Shown: positions 51,134 through 62,776, counted from the first letter of the stretch. The stretch: DNA of 64,000 nt from Leishmania infantum JPCM5 (GCF_000002875.2 NC_009418.2:1352273-1416272); one strand, 5' to 3'. Program-made: numbers and translations. Notes: generated by a model not told the origin, from the sequence alone.

Positions 51134-54100
51134 GGTGTCGACAGTGACGTCCTTTGTGAGACGATGTCGCTCTACCCTCTGTGGATTCGACTATGCTCGC
51201 CGAGATGCTCACGCACTCGGATGTGAACGTTTCATAGAGGCGTCGCGCGAAGTACGGAGAAAGGGGGTGAAGTTTCTCTGTTTTTCTTTTTACCGGCATG
51301 TTTTTTCTTTTGTTTTCTCTGCTGTTGAGCGTGGAGTTTCATAGGGCCCTTTCAAAAGACCCTGCTCTTTTCCGTCTCCGTGTGTAGCGTCACTATACTC
51401 TCCGCTCATCCTCGCCCGCCAGCGTGTGTGGGGGGGGGAGAAAGAGGGGGCGGTGACGGTGCAAGTTTTGCAGCAGCGCACGAAAGCGGATCTGCTGTGC
51501 AGGCCGTCTTGTGTTTTTCTCTCTTAGCTATTCCTCCTCAATGCTGGTGGCCTCGTTTCAGGCGTTTTTCTTTTGCTTTCTGTTCTCGCGTTTCTCTATT
51601 TCGACTTTCTTTTTTATATTGCCGGTTTCTCTGCCTGTTTCTTGATGCTGGTGCGTGTGTGGGGTGCTTTCCTTCTGCATCGCCTTCTCCCCACGTCTTG
51701 GGACGACACACGCTTCCCAGAGCAGTGGAGCGAACGACAGAAACGGCAGACAAGAAGGCAGCGAAGGTATCCACCTGACCGGCGAAAGAGAAGCAAAAAA
51801 AACGAAGAGAAAAAGCAAACAATCAGTAAGATGAGATCACACACGCAAACACGCACGCACGAAGCGAAGACTCATGGTTCTCGATGAAAGTTGCGCGAGA
51901 GAGGTGAGCAAAAAGAGTCCTTGAATCATCGAAGAAACGAACGAGTGGCGAACGTGCCAAACCCTTTTTTTCCTAAAGCGAAAAATTGCTGCTTTGTTGG
52001 AAGGCGTGCTCGTACGCACGTGTGCCTATGGTACTGAGCAGTTGATTGAGGGTTGTGGGTAGCTCTAGAGCCGCAGGCATTACTTTTCCTCGTCTCATGT
52101 CTGTGCTTGGTCGTCGGTGCATACGTCTGGCTCGAGTGTCGAGTGGTGCCCCCCGCCCCCCCCCAAAAAAAAAACAAAAAGAAAACAGCAAAGATAACGC
52201 AAAACGAAAAGAAGAAGAGCAATGGACGAGATGCCGCAACGAAGGAATGCATGAAACAACGAGAGCCACGGCGGTAAGGAAACATGCAAGAAAGGGAGAA
52301 AGAGGTGAAGGCTGGGGTTGAAGGAGGGAGACATCTCAGTTTATCTGCGTGCTGTCATGTGGAGGAGCGTTCTGTGCTTGCTTGTGCCCTCCTTTTAATC
52401 GTCCTTTTGCCAAGAGTGACCTCGTGGTTTTGTTCGGGTCGTGCTGAGTGAGAGGCAACGAGAACAAGCCAGATAATGTTTGGCAGCACCGGGTAGCGAA
52501 AGGGGTTCAAGCGCCGTCGATGCTCAAAAACGGAAGACAGCGACCGCAACAAAAAGTGCATACCACGCACACGCAGAAACACAACCGAAACTCCCCCTTT
52601 CAAACGTGGCAGGCCGTCTCCCTATCCGGATACCCATTTATCAGTTGTCATGTCGATGTCTGCCACTCTTGCACGCTCTCTCTTTTTTCCTAGTCTGTTG
52701 CTTTTCTTCCTTTTAGTTTTCGTTCTTTGTTTTGAGATGTGTGCGTGTGTCCGGGGTCTCGTGCGCGTGTGTGTGGGTCTGGCCCGTGCGCGCCTACGAT
52801 TGCTTGGGCCGCTTGTTCCGTTAAGTGTGGCCCTGGTTCAAGGTTTACGCCCAACCTGCTTTCATCCTCCCCCGTCCTCGTTCTCATCTCTGGCAACCGC
52901 AGCTCCGTCGACTTCCCGACATTTTTTTTTGACTTCTTGTTTCTCAGTTGCAGCTGCATTTTGCTTTTTCCTTCTCCACGTGCTTCGCGTGCTCCTATCG
53001 GCTTGCGTTTAGACCAGTCGCGTCTATTTTTTGCCCTTTTGACGGCTTGCTCTTACGAGTCCGTGGAGATTGCTCTTATGGCCGTTTTTTTTTCCGCCTA
53101 TAGCTGCTGTTTTGGAAGCAGAGAGGAGCGAAGTGCTATCGGACGCCGGTAGATGGTGTGTGCAGAGAGATGTGTACACGCGATCTTCTCTCTGCATGAT
53201 ACACACAGGTGCACTCTCTTGGAGTCTTCTGCTGCGAATAGATGGCCGTATTGCAACACGAAAAAAAGCGGTGGCACTGACTGCAACTGTTTCGTAGCCC
53301 CTCCTGATTGTGTCTGTGACTATCTTTCTTTTACCGGTCGTTAAATGCTGCACGGGAGCATGTCCTCTTCTTTCGTAAAGCTCCGCTTTTCTGTCCCTTC
53401 GTGAATCTGCCTGATCTAACAGACTACCTGACCTCGCGCTCATTCTTTTTTTCGCTTCGATTCAGGATATCTTTTTTTTTCCCACAGTTCTTCTCGCTTG
53501 CTCTCTCGCTCTCTCATTGGTGATGCTGCGAGTGTTTCCCCTTCTTGGTGGCGCTTCTATCCGTGTGCGCTGTTGCGTTGTCGTGACAGTGATACAAGTA
53601 TTTTCGGGGCTTCACTTCACTGCTGTTTCTCTCTGTCCCCCTCACCCCACCCCAGTTTCGTTTTTTTTTTCGGTTCACACGTCCTTTTTTCTATTATTAT
53701 TACTTCGTGCTAGAGGGAAGGGGGCTGCCCCCCTCACTCTTCCTTTCGCTACTTTGGACTCCTTTCATCTGCGTTCGTTTGGTTTTGTATGTGCGTGCGG
53801 GCGTGCATGTGAGTGTCTCCTCTCGCTCTCCGGAGGTGCACCGCCACGTCTCCAGGGACCCCTGCCTCGCTCTCATGGACAGACACATACATTACACAAA
53901 CATACAAACGAAAGGCCACGAAAAGAAAGCAAGCCGAAAAAGAAGCTATACATCCTTCTGTCGGCCTCTTCTCCCGTCGTTGTTTGTTTTTCTCTGGCTG
54001 TCTGTCCTATAACACCTTGTGTATCCTGATGCGGAAACACATACACACACAGTGAGAGATTCTCGCAGACGCACATCGACGTTCACTTGCCCGCCCACTT

Positions 54101-55147
54101 TCTCAGCCTCTTATGCGCACGTGCACATCGCAATCCTCTCGTTAGATAGAGGCGTCCGCACGTGCGCATAAGGGGGTGAGAAAGTGGGGGGGCAAGTGAA
54201 CGTCGATGTGCGTCTGCGAGAATCTCTCACTGTGTGTGCGTGTGTGTGCGTCTCCACTACGAGTGCTTCATGTGGATGAGGAAGGTTAGAGGTGACAGCA
54301 AAGCGAAAACAGCACAGGGCACGCGAAGGAAAGGTAAGAACTCGTGCAAAACAAACAACAACAAAAAACGAAACTTCATCGTCGGAAATGTGCAGCGCTC
54401 CAGTGCACGAAAAGGCCAATCGGCGCTCGATGCTACTCCAGCTCTTCTTTTCCTTCTACTGCTCCGTAAGACGAGCGAGGGAGAGCGGGAAGGCTGCGTG
54501 CGTGTGTGTGTGTGTGTGCGTGCAGGGAAAGGAGGATGCGTACGGCTTCCCTCAAGCGGTGACAGTGCCGCGCAGACGTGCAGCCGTGGGGTGTGCGTCT
54601 GCACACGTGCTTCACGCGAACCATCGATGCGCATCGAGTGTGCAGAGAGGGACGAGGTCTCCTTATGGGTACATGTGGTTCGGAGGTGCGTCGTCTCTTC
54701 CTGAGCTAAGGTCGGCTCTCTCGTGCGCTGCTGAAACGCGTGATCGTCGCCTAACACGCCGCAAGTTCAACGCTCGCGGGCTGCGCGCCTGTGACGCTTG
54801 CGCGTTTTGTGCAGCCCTTCCTTGCCTTCACAGCCGATGAGTCGCTTTCTTTCTTTTTCACTTCTACTTGCCTCGATTCTTACTTCGTTTGTCGCATCAC
54901 TCCCCCTCCCTCCTCCGCCATGCGACACCCACCACACTTTGCCGCATCGGCGCCCTTTTGGGTGCTACGCCGCAAACGCCCATAAACAAATCTGCTGACG
55001 CGTTGTTGCGCGTGACCTTGCCTGCCTTCTACAACGGTGCGGCACTCCTGCTCTTCATTATGCACTGCCCACTACACCGACGCCGCTCGATCACCATCGA
55101 CGTATCCACTCCAATCAACGTACACAAGAGTTTCCCTTGAAAGAGAA
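51134..55147. other. Four-kilobase spacer between copy 2 and eL21
   Basis: No gene can be supported. It contains purine-rich and T-rich tracts, homopolymer runs (for example A9 near 52167 and T-runs near 53087 and 53470), a GT run near 54504-54518 and the large inverted repeat at 54044-54238. ORFs in this stretch are overlapping and low-complexity. T/C-rich sequence at about 54840-54920 and an AG at 55127-55128 may serve the eL21 mRNA. Confidence 0.5.
54044..54238. repeat. Large inverted repeat: 81-bp arms, 33-nt spacer
   Basis: The left arm (54044-54124) and right arm (54158-54238) are reverse complements with about three mismatches in 81 bases. Matching landmarks are 'gattctcgcagacgcacatc' on the left and 'gatgtgcgtctgcgagaatc' on the right, and 'ttatgcgcacgtgc' against 'gcacgtgcgcataa'. 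Both arms end outward in short CA/GT runs. As RNA it would make a very stable hairpin with a 33-nt loop inside the spacer or UTR before eL21. Confidence 0.93.
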
Positions 55148-55627
55148 ATGGTCCACTCGTACGGCTACAAGTCTGGCACCCGCCACCTCTTCGCCAAGAA
55201 GTTCCGCAAGCACGGTGCTCCGTCCGTGTCGACAATCCTGACGAACATCAAGGTCGGCGACTACGTCGATGTCGTCGCGGACTCCGCGGTGCGTGAGGGC
55301 ATGCCGCACAAGTACTACCATGGCCGCACCGGTATTGTGTGGAACGTGACCCCCCGCGGCGTTGGCGTCATCATCAACAAGCCGGTCCGCACGCGCACCC
55401 TGCGCAAACGCATCTGCGTCCGCTTCGAGCACGTCCGCAAGTCTCGCTGCCAGGAGGCATTCAAGGCGAAGGAGCACCAGTTCCAGGCCTACCTCGCCGC
55501 CAAGAAGGCCGGCAAGGCGCTGCCCCCGCTGAAGAAGAGCTCCCGAATGGGCGGCATTGTGCGCCCCAAGAACGTTGAGGTGCTCGCCCGCCGCGTGGCC
55601 GACTACGAGGCGATGGTGCCGTACTAA
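55148..55627 (+). CDS. RPL21: 60S ribosomal protein L21 (eL21)
   Basis: This 159-aa basic protein is a full-length match to eL21 (about 160 aa). It begins MVHSYGYKSGTRHLFAKKFR, as in other eukaryotes, and contains 'VGDYVDVVADSAVREGMPHK', 'YYHGRTGIVWNVTPRGVGVI', 'RTRTLRKRICVRFEHVRKS' and a C-terminal segment with PKNVEVL. It sits in the large subunit near the central protuberance. The codon use is strongly biased to C- and G-ending codons, as expected for a highly expressed gene. The predicted 5' UTR is only about 20 bases if the AG at 55127-55128 is used. The ORF is open upstream, but the family start is unambiguous. Confidence 0.97.
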   Translation: MVHSYGYKSGTRHLFAKKFRKHGAPSVSTILTNIKVGDYVDVVADSAVREGMPHKYYHGRTGIVWNVTPRGVGVIINKPVRTRTLRKRICVRFEHVRKSRCQEAFKAKEHQFQAYLAAKKAGKALPPLKKSSRMGGIVRPKNVEVLARRVADYEAMVPY

Positions 55628-56983
55628 GGCGCAGCACTCACCGCACCCGCGCTGCCTTTTTTATCCCCTCACCTTTCCGCCTCAGCGTACAGCAATCTTC
55701 CCATCACCTGCTCTCGGTTCCTTCTCCTTTCAAACGGCCCGTGATGATCGGGACAGGACAGGAGCGGAGGGGCTGCTGCCGATACGGTGGGTGTAGGACG
55801 GGAGGAGGCACTTCAAGTCGTTTCTCTCACTTCTACTTTCTCATTTATCAGGCCAAAAGGCTTTGCCAAGCCGACACTGACGTGCCGCATCGAAAGCGGG
55901 CAAAAAAAAAGGGAGTGGCGACCGCTGCAGGGATGCCGCATCGCTGCTTCTCTCTCCTCTGCTGCGTGCTTCGATGCCGCCTCGGAGGGCAGTTCGCCGC
56001 CGCTTCTCTCCCCCCTCTGCTCGCTTTGACTTGTGCCCCTGATGGACTCGAAGAGAGTGAGGGGCTGGAAAGCGGCGCTGACGAAGAGCGCGATAGAGTG
56101 AAACGACGCGTAGGTGATGCTCTCCCGCACCACACCGTGTACGTCTTCTCCCTGAGCGCGTCTTCTCTTCAGTCTTTCCTCTGCATTCAGTTTCGCCTTT
56201 GCGCATGTCGGGCGAAACGAGCGCGAACGTGGGATAGCACAGGGGACCGCACCGGGTCAAGTTACCAGAGTCCCAAGGTTTGTATGCAATAAAAGCGCAT
56301 ACACACCGTACTGGTGCGCAGCTTGTTGCCTCCTGTATGTGTTGTTTCGCTGCAGCCTCCACCTTCTCCATCCCATGCGCACCTGCGCACTCTCTTCCTC
56401 GCCTCTCACACGTACCCCGCATGCGAAACGCAGCAACCGCAACGAAGCTCGTTACTCTTGCACCGACATCCACCCATCCACCCACAACCACACACCCAAA
56501 GCAAAACCGCAACAACAACGTGTGACTGTATACGCACAAGCGCACGGGCACACCTGCAGCAGTTGGAGCGACTGCTTCGCTTTCCCTTTTTCTTTTTCGC
56601 ACGTACTTACGTGGACGATCTCGGAGAGGTGTTGCTGATTTTTTTTGCTGTGCTGTTATCTTTATTTTTGTGTGCAGCCTACGCGCACGAAACGTGCCCC
56701 TCTACTTGCATCTGCGCATACGCACATAGTTGTACGGAAGCGCGCGAGCAGACAAAAGGAAAGAAAGAAGGAGCGCGAGGGGTGGGGAAACTGGTGAACA
56801 AAAGGGTAGAATAACAAGTGAGAAAAAACATAAGGAAGGCCGCAGAGCGTTGCGCTTTTCGTATTGCTTCGCTGGCGTTGCCTTTTGCTTTCCTTCGATA
56901 TTGACGCACGCACAGCACGCACAAAAACCTCACAAGTGCATCGTCGCCTTGGTGCCTATCTCTCTCTGCACGGGAAGCGTGCA
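55628..56983. other. Intergenic region, eL21 to TM9SF
   Basis: About 1.36 kb without a supported gene; T/C-rich tracts at about 55640-55735 and 56575-56680 and purine-rich sequence at 56740-56850. A trans-splice candidate ends at 56914-56915. Confidence 0.5.
56855..56915 (+). promoter_or_regulatory. Putative trans-splice acceptor for the TM9SF gene
   Basis: A T/C-rich stretch (GCGCTTTTCGTATTGCTTCG onward to about 56896) is followed by GCACAG with AG at 56914-56915, 69 bases before the ATG at 56984. This excludes the in-frame codons upstream, which start with TTG. Confidence 0.4.
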
Positions 56984-58897
56984 ATGCGACTCGGAAAACA
57001 GGTGCCAGGAAGCGCGCGGCACATGCGTGCAGGGCGCGCACCTTTTTTGGTGGTAGCACTGGTGCTCCTGTGTGCCACCGTCTTTGCCTCGGCCGGCATC
57101 ACTGGCTACTCGACCGGCACGATTATATCGCCTCAAGCGAATGCCTACCGCAGCCGTCGCACCCTCTCCCCGATGGATTATTATAAACTCCCTGTTTGCC
57201 AGCCCTCCGATGAGGTGATGAAAGCGAGGCGCGAACATCCCCTTATTGGCGACATTCTGACGGGCAATCGTCTTGTTCCGACCATGTTCGAGTTCCGAGT
57301 TGGCGAGGACGTCAAGTGCGCCACCTTGTGCGATGCCAGCTTCACTGTCAAAGCGGTGCGGCGGGCGAACTACATGATCAATAATGACTACTACGTGCGC
57401 ATGTTCCTCGACAACAAGCCGCTCGTTTCGGCATCCCCTCATGAGGGGAGTAACGCGTATCTCCTAGGCTACCCTCTTGGCGCACAGAACGACGTTGAAA
57501 AGACCCAGGTGAAGACGAACATTATTCACAATCATCTCGACTTTACCATTCGCATCAAGAACCGGGCGATCTCTCAGTTCACGGGAGAGGAGGTGGTCGG
57601 CTTCAAAGTCGTCGCCAGAAGTCTTGCGGAGGTGGGCACGTGCACAGCGACAGCGTTTCAACACTCAAGCCGCCCGTACGTCTTGCCGAGTTATAGGGAT
57701 GGAAAGGATGTGAAGGTTCCTTTCACGTACAGCGTGACTTGGGAGAGGTCTAACGAGGAGTACCCCATCGAGCACAGAATTGGAGAAGATACCCAGCGGC
57801 GCGGGCACAAGATCGCCGCCCTGTACGGCGTTCTGCTTACCATGCTGACGGGCGTTGTGGTAGCGTTTGTGATGCTCCGCACTGTGCGCAAGGACCTGGC
57901 CGTCTACCTTGACGAGGAGCTGGACGAGAGGGAGATACGTGAGGAGTCGGGCTGGAAACTGGTACGCGGCGACGTTTTCCGCCCGCCCCAGCAAGCCGCA
58001 GCCTTGGCGACGGCCGTCGGCGCCGGGTGCCAGATTGCGGCGACCATGCTCAGCAGCGTGTTCCTCTGCGCCATCCACGTCGTGGACTCGACGCACCGCG
58101 GCACCTTCCTGAGCACTGTCATTGTACTTTTTCTGATTGGTCACGTTGTCTCCGGTTTTGTGACGACTCGACTGCTGAAGCTCTTCGGTATGGCCACGTG
58201 GAAGAGCGCCATGTGCTGCATGGCAGCGTTCCCGGCTGCACTAGGAGGCGGCGTCATGCTCCTAAACCTCATCCATTGGGCGAAGCACAGCACGGCGGCC
58301 ATCCCGTTCCTGACGGTGGTCGGAATTATACTTTCGTGGCTGCTCATCTCACTTCCTTTTGGGTGCTATGGCATCTACTGGGGCTTTAAGATGGACACTC
58401 TGGCCGTCACGGCCAGGGTCAGCAGCATCCCTCGACTCATACCGGAAGATGCGGATAGCATGACTCTCTACTATGTACTTGCTGGTAGTCTTGTGCCCTT
58501 CATTGCGTGCTGCGTGGAGATACCCTTCGCCTTGAACGCCTTCTGGCGGGAGGAGCCCATGTACCTCTACGGCTTCCTGACCTTCTTCTCCATTGCACTG
58601 GTCGTGCTTTGCGCGGAGGTGGGCATTGTGGTGACCTACTTCACCTTGCGCGGGGAAGACTACCGTTGGTGGTGGCGCAGCTACTCCGCTCTTGCGACTA
58701 CTGGCATCCACCTGTTTGCATACAGCATTCTCTTCCTCAAGCGCTCTCTGCAGATCCGCGCGCTCTCCTCCATCATCCTCTTCCTGGGTTACATGCTCGG
58801 CGCGTCCATTATGTTTGGTATGGCGCTCGGCTCTATCGGTTTTATTGGGTCGTTTTGGCTCGTCCAGAAAATGTACGCCTCCATCAAGGCTGAATAG
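56984..58897 (+). CDS. TM9SF/EMP70 nonaspanin, endosomal-Golgi membrane protein
   Basis: This 637-aa protein matches the transmembrane 9 superfamily: signal sequence ('APFLVVALVLLCATVFASAG'), a lumenal domain of about 230 residues with 'YYKLPVCQPSDEV' and 'HNHLDFTIRIKNR', then about nine membrane segments. The first is near 'IAALYGVLLTMLTGVVVAFV'. 'GWKLVRGDVFRPP' is the loop motif found after the first TM in the family. The C-terminus ends FWLVQKMYASIKAE, giving a K-x-E variant of the KxD/E COPI/Golgi retention signal. Nonaspanins act in sorting of membrane proteins between Golgi and endosomes. The N-terminus can be MRLGKQVPG (56984) or the second Met (57023); the latter starts directly before the signal sequence. 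The core is intact. Confidence 0.93.
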   Translation: MRLGKQVPGSARHMRAGRAPFLVVALVLLCATVFASAGITGYSTGTIISPQANAYRSRRTLSPMDYYKLPVCQPSDEVMKARREHPLIGDILTGNRLVPTMFEFRVGEDVKCATLCDASFTVKAVRRANYMINNDYYVRMFLDNKPLVSASPHEGSNAYLLGYPLGAQNDVEKTQVKTNIIHNHLDFTIRIKNRAISQFTGEEVVGFKVVARSLAEVGTCTATAFQHSSRPYVLPSYRDGKDVKVPFTYSVTWERSNEEYPIEHRIGEDTQRRGHKIAALYGVLLTMLTGVVVAFVMLRTVRKDLAVYLDEELDEREIREESGWKLVRGDVFRPPQQAAALATAVGAGCQIAATMLSSVFLCAIHVVDSTHRGTFLSTVIVLFLIGHVVSGFVTTRLLKLFGMATWKSAMCCMAAFPAALGGGVMLLNLIHWAKHSTAAIPFLTVVGIILSWLLISLPFGCYGIYWGFKMDTLAVTARVSSIPRLIPEDADSMTLYYVLAGSLVPFIACCVEIPFALNAFWREEPMYLYGFLTFFSIALVVLCAEVGIVVTYFTLRGEDYRWWWRSYSALATTGIHLFAYSILFLKRSLQIRALSSIILFLGYMLGASIMFGMALGSIGFIGSFWLVQKMYASIKAE

Positions 58898-60234
58898 CGG
58901 CGTGGGCGTGTGCGAGGCATTTCTAGCTGATTTGCTGTAACTTTGTGGTCGTCTCTCATTTTTCTTCTCCGGTAATGGGCTTCCCTCTCCCCACTTCTCC
59001 TTGCGTAACACGTGATTGTGTGTTGTGCGCTCTTATGGTGCAGATGCAGTTGGCGGCCGTTCGCTCTGTATCTCTTGTTTTTCTTTTTTTTTCCTTTCCT
59101 CGGCACACACGTAAGCGCGTCTCCGTCTCACGTCACAGGCCATGCCATCAGAGGGGGAGGAGAGGAGAACGCGAACTAAAGGAGAGAGGTAGGGTGTCTA
59201 TACCAGACGGATAGACTCTCTCTTCACGAGGGGTGGGCGGATCGTGGTGGAGAGGACCGTGTGCACGCACTTCTGCTCCTTCCCTTCCCCAGCTATGCGC
59301 CAACACGCTCATGCACTTGTAAGCGCACACATTTGTACAAGCGCATACGCATGCATCTAACATGCACCAGGAGCGGGGCCGTGCCTGGGCATCTTCTCTG
59401 TTGCGTTCGAAAAAGTGAAGATGCCGAGACGGAGGAGGGGCGGCGGTGGGCGGTGCGCACAGAGCGGAAGAAGGAAGGCGAGCGTGGCTTGACAGGGGGA
59501 GGGGAGTGAGGCAGCGGTGGGGAGCACATGTTCCGCCTCCTCCCGGCGCTTTGCTCACCATCGCTAACGGGACGGCTGCGCAGCCGTTTCCCTGCTCCGG
59601 CCCCTTCCTTTTCTTCAGCAGAGACGAGTATCGTTTGGGACCGGCGCCGTTCGAACGTGCTGCAATCGAAGTGTCGCTATTCGCTCGTCACATTTGCGTG
59701 TGCCCCTCGCCATCTCGAGAGTGTTCCCGCTTTCGTGCGCGAGCCTTTCTCTTGGTAAGCGTGGGCGCGAGTGGGTCCGCTAGTGCAGTTCTGTGGCAGA
59801 GGATATATCGCACAACACAACACGGGTGCCCAAGCGCCGGTGTTGTTCGCACTAACGGGGAAGGTAAGCAACGGGGGTGAAGTAGAAGGAAAGAGTGAGC
59901 ACTGTCGCGACCGGTGTCTCTCCATTGCCGACAGCGCAATGACCTGCCCCCCTTTATATGGGTCCTCCTTTGGCTTTGCTGCTGCTTTCCTCCTCTGTCG
60001 GTACGCCTGATTAGACGGCTCTCGCCCCCACACATTCACTCACTCTCCCTCTCTCAATGTCTCTCTTTCTCTTCAGTCTCTTCCTTACCACCACCTTGCA
60101 GGCGTCTTATCTCGCCCTCTTCGGGGCGACACCACGTGTCTACACCATCCATGTAGACGGCGGTGAATTTGCTTTCTGATCTTTTTTTTTCGTTTCAGCT
60201 CGTCTGTGGTTTGTGATACCCTATCGTCACATGA

Positions 60235-60790
60235 TGAAACACTTCTGGTGGTGGCAGGCCCGATTTCCTGCGAGGTGAGGTGGCCAGAGCGATGCATCGC
60301 CACTGATGTCGGCGTCCAGGCCCTGGGCGGCGTTGCATGAGAGCAGTCGGCGACAAATGCACAACGCCTGTGCCATCCATGTTATCGGCAAAGTGCCGGC
60401 GCGACTCGAGCGCATCTCTCACCCGGCGCTCACATTGCCCTACGGCTGTAGGGGAGCCTGAGCCACCCCGAGGGGTGTGCGCCAGACGGGCCTCTGGCAT
60501 GATGGTAGCGGCTGCGAGGCGACCCCGTAGGGCGGGTAGCGCTTGAGAGGCAGAGGCCGTGCTCCTCATGACGGATGGGGCGCATTGCTGTAAGGTGCGC
60601 GTCTAGGGCTGCTTTGCACGACAGGATTGAGGCCTGTGGCTGGCCGGGGGCTGGCGTGGCGTTCGACCTCACACACTGCATGGCAGAGAACCGGGGCACG
60701 GCGTGCGAAGAGAAAGAGCCAGTTGCCATACTTTTGTGCTTCGACTTGGTGCAGGACGAGATTCCAGCGCTGGCGGATTATTTTGGTTTA
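60235..60790 (-). mobile_element. Degenerate ingi-type retroposon fragment (DIRE), RT palm region on the minus strand
   Basis: On the minus strand a frame from 60569 downward shows the RT block order in decayed form: 'LPALRGRLAAATIMPEARLA' followed by HTPRGGSGSP (about 60479-60450), which recalls 'FL..R.A.V......S....GVPQGS.LSP'. Next comes 'CERRVRDALESRRHFADNMD' with FADN at about 60392-60381, where active enzymes have FADD. In the adjacent frame 'NAAQGLDADISGDASLWPPH' and 'CHHQKC' recall 'IQ.GLD.IS.WA..H...N..KT'. Frame changes and stops mean no functional enzyme remains. Homologous by eye to 34430-34790. The fragment ends, in protein order, close to where the element at 43990-45480 begins. 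Confidence 0.62.
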
Positions 60791-62623
60791 TTTTCGTTTT
60801 GAACGGTGACGGGAGCCAGGGCCCGGGAAAAAAGGGTCGAGGAAGGACATGAGGAGGCCGTTAGACGTGGGGGTCGGATTCCACGGCAGACAGCTCGTCT
60901 TGGATGGCGAGGACTTAGCTTCGGTACCAGAGGGGTGGCCCAACTCTGCCCGCATGCACACACTTGCTGGCTTGCTCGTGATGGAAGGGCATGCTGCCAA
61001 AATACGACGAAAAGAGATTTTTCAAAGCCAACGTATAGACAAGGAAGCTATTTTCCCTGTCATGTGTGCTATCCCACCATCTCCTCGCCAGTTCTCCCCT
61101 TCCTTTTCAGCTGTTACTCGAGTTTGTACGTGAAGGTCGACAGCGTGGCGGTAAGAGAGTGGCAAGCAAAAGAAAAAGCGTGATGAGAAAAAAAAGCGTT
61201 TCTTTGCTGTTTGATATACGTCCCTCATTTTCGGTGGCAGGCTTCTTAGGCGGCGATGGTGTAATGGAGGTATATATATATATAGATGTGCTTGTGTAAA
61301 ACGACGCCGCACAGTTGCATTGTTGCACGGTATCGTTGCCATCAAGGTTCGTCTCCCCCCTCCCCTTTCTTCACACCTTGCCGTCCCTCTTGTTCGTTTC
61401 TCCTGCCCGCCCCTTCTCTTATGTGCTCCTTTTTTGTTGCCTTTTTGTGTTGTTCCCTCCCACGAGATGAGCGCGTCAAGCAAGTGACCTCATCACACAT
61501 ATGCATGCGGCTGCTTTCCCCTAGCACACGAAGAAATATGTGTGGTTTGGATGTGTCGGTGCTGAGATGGCCGTTTCAAAACAAACGGAAATGATCCTGT
61601 GCTTCTCTGTGTACTGGCGTGAGGATGTTCTTACTTTTTTCAGCTCTTTTTTTTTTACATTCTGGCTGATGGCCACTAGTAGCTGCTTTGAGCGTGGGTG
61701 CGCATATATTTGTGAGTGTGTGCGTGCTCGCCGGAACCGTTCGCCGCTTCTTAGGGTAACAAGTGTTCAAAAAACGCATCTTGGGGAAGGGGCAAGGATG
61801 ACCCAGTCGAGCTGACTTCGTTTGCCCCTCACTATACAACGCTTGTCGCGCCCCTGTGGATACACGAGCACGCATGGCATCACTGATGTTTTCTCATACG
61901 TGTGCCCGTCCGTCGAGCGCGAGGCCGCACGTCCGCTTGTCTGTCACGAAGCGACCGCCATTCACGCATTTTGTTCTTGTCCTTCTTTGTGCAGTGGGTG
62001 TCAAGCGCCGTGTAGGCAGAGAATGGAGGGGTGTCGCGGGAGCGCTCTGGTCAGCCGTTGATTCCCCACAAAGTTGGCCTGCCAAGCCCCCCCCCCCCAG
62101 CACGTGTCTTGCACGTGACATCATCATTCGCTTCTTCTGTTTCTTTCGCTCCTCTGGATTTTATCTCGCTAAAAAAAAAATATCTGCGCCGTGCGCACAC
62201 CTGCTTGCCGCTCTCTCATCGGCTGCTTGCGCCTCACGTGATGCACGGCTACATCGATTCCATTCTACTGGACACATATGCTCCTACCCGCTTCGACCGT
62301 GTCGTCACACCTCTTGCTTTCTCTGTCGCTGCGTCCGTTTGGCTCCTTTATGTTGTCTGCGGCTCAGTCTCAGCAGCTTGTCAGAACAACGTGTATGCGC
62401 CTTCCTCCGCCCGCTCATCCCCCTTTTTAGCGCTTCGTCCCCATCATTTCTGCGTCCTTTTTTCTCGTTTTCCTATCGGTTTCATTGTTTCTGTGTGTGT
62501 GTGTGTGTGCATCCGTGGTTCCGCGTTCTTGTGTCTTGAACTCTTTCTCTCTGTTTCTCTGTGTGTATCGTCGTGCTGAAGAGCACGCGACCAATTAACG
62601 AGCACCTTCCTCTCAGCACGCCT

Positions 62624-62666
62624 AACTAGCGCCTTTCCTCTCAATTCTCTTTGCTGCTTCCTGCAG
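62624..62666 (+). promoter_or_regulatory. Putative trans-splice acceptor for V-ATPase A
   Basis: T/C-rich tract ending in TGCTTCCTGCAG with AG at 62665-62666, 111 bases before the ATG at 62777. A later AG may be used instead, but this is the best-formed site. Confidence 0.55.
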
Positions 62667-62776
62667 ATAGCTGTGCCCTGTGTCTGCTGGTTAAGCACCG
62701 GTAGCTGCGCGCCTACCGCTTACGAACTGTTTAAGCATCCCTATTCTCTCCTCTGTGAGTATATACAACGAAAAAC

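Larger units (their letters stand above)
58898..62776. other. 3.9-kb spacer between TM9SF and V-ATPase A
   Basis: No intact gene. A decayed antisense reverse-transcriptase fragment occupies about 60235-60790 (listed separately). The rest is UTR-type sequence with T-runs (59085, 60181), a (TA)n run at about 61271-61284, a C11 run at about 62088 and a GT repeat at 62492-62508. A final pyrimidine tract ends in an AG at 62665-62666. Confidence 0.55.

Noticed and set aside
60095..60160. Two small adjacent hairpins ('tcgccctcttcggggcga' and 'gtctacaccatccatgtaga') considered as a regulatory structure
   Set aside because: Stems are only 6-7 bp and such structures are expected by chance in spacers of this length.
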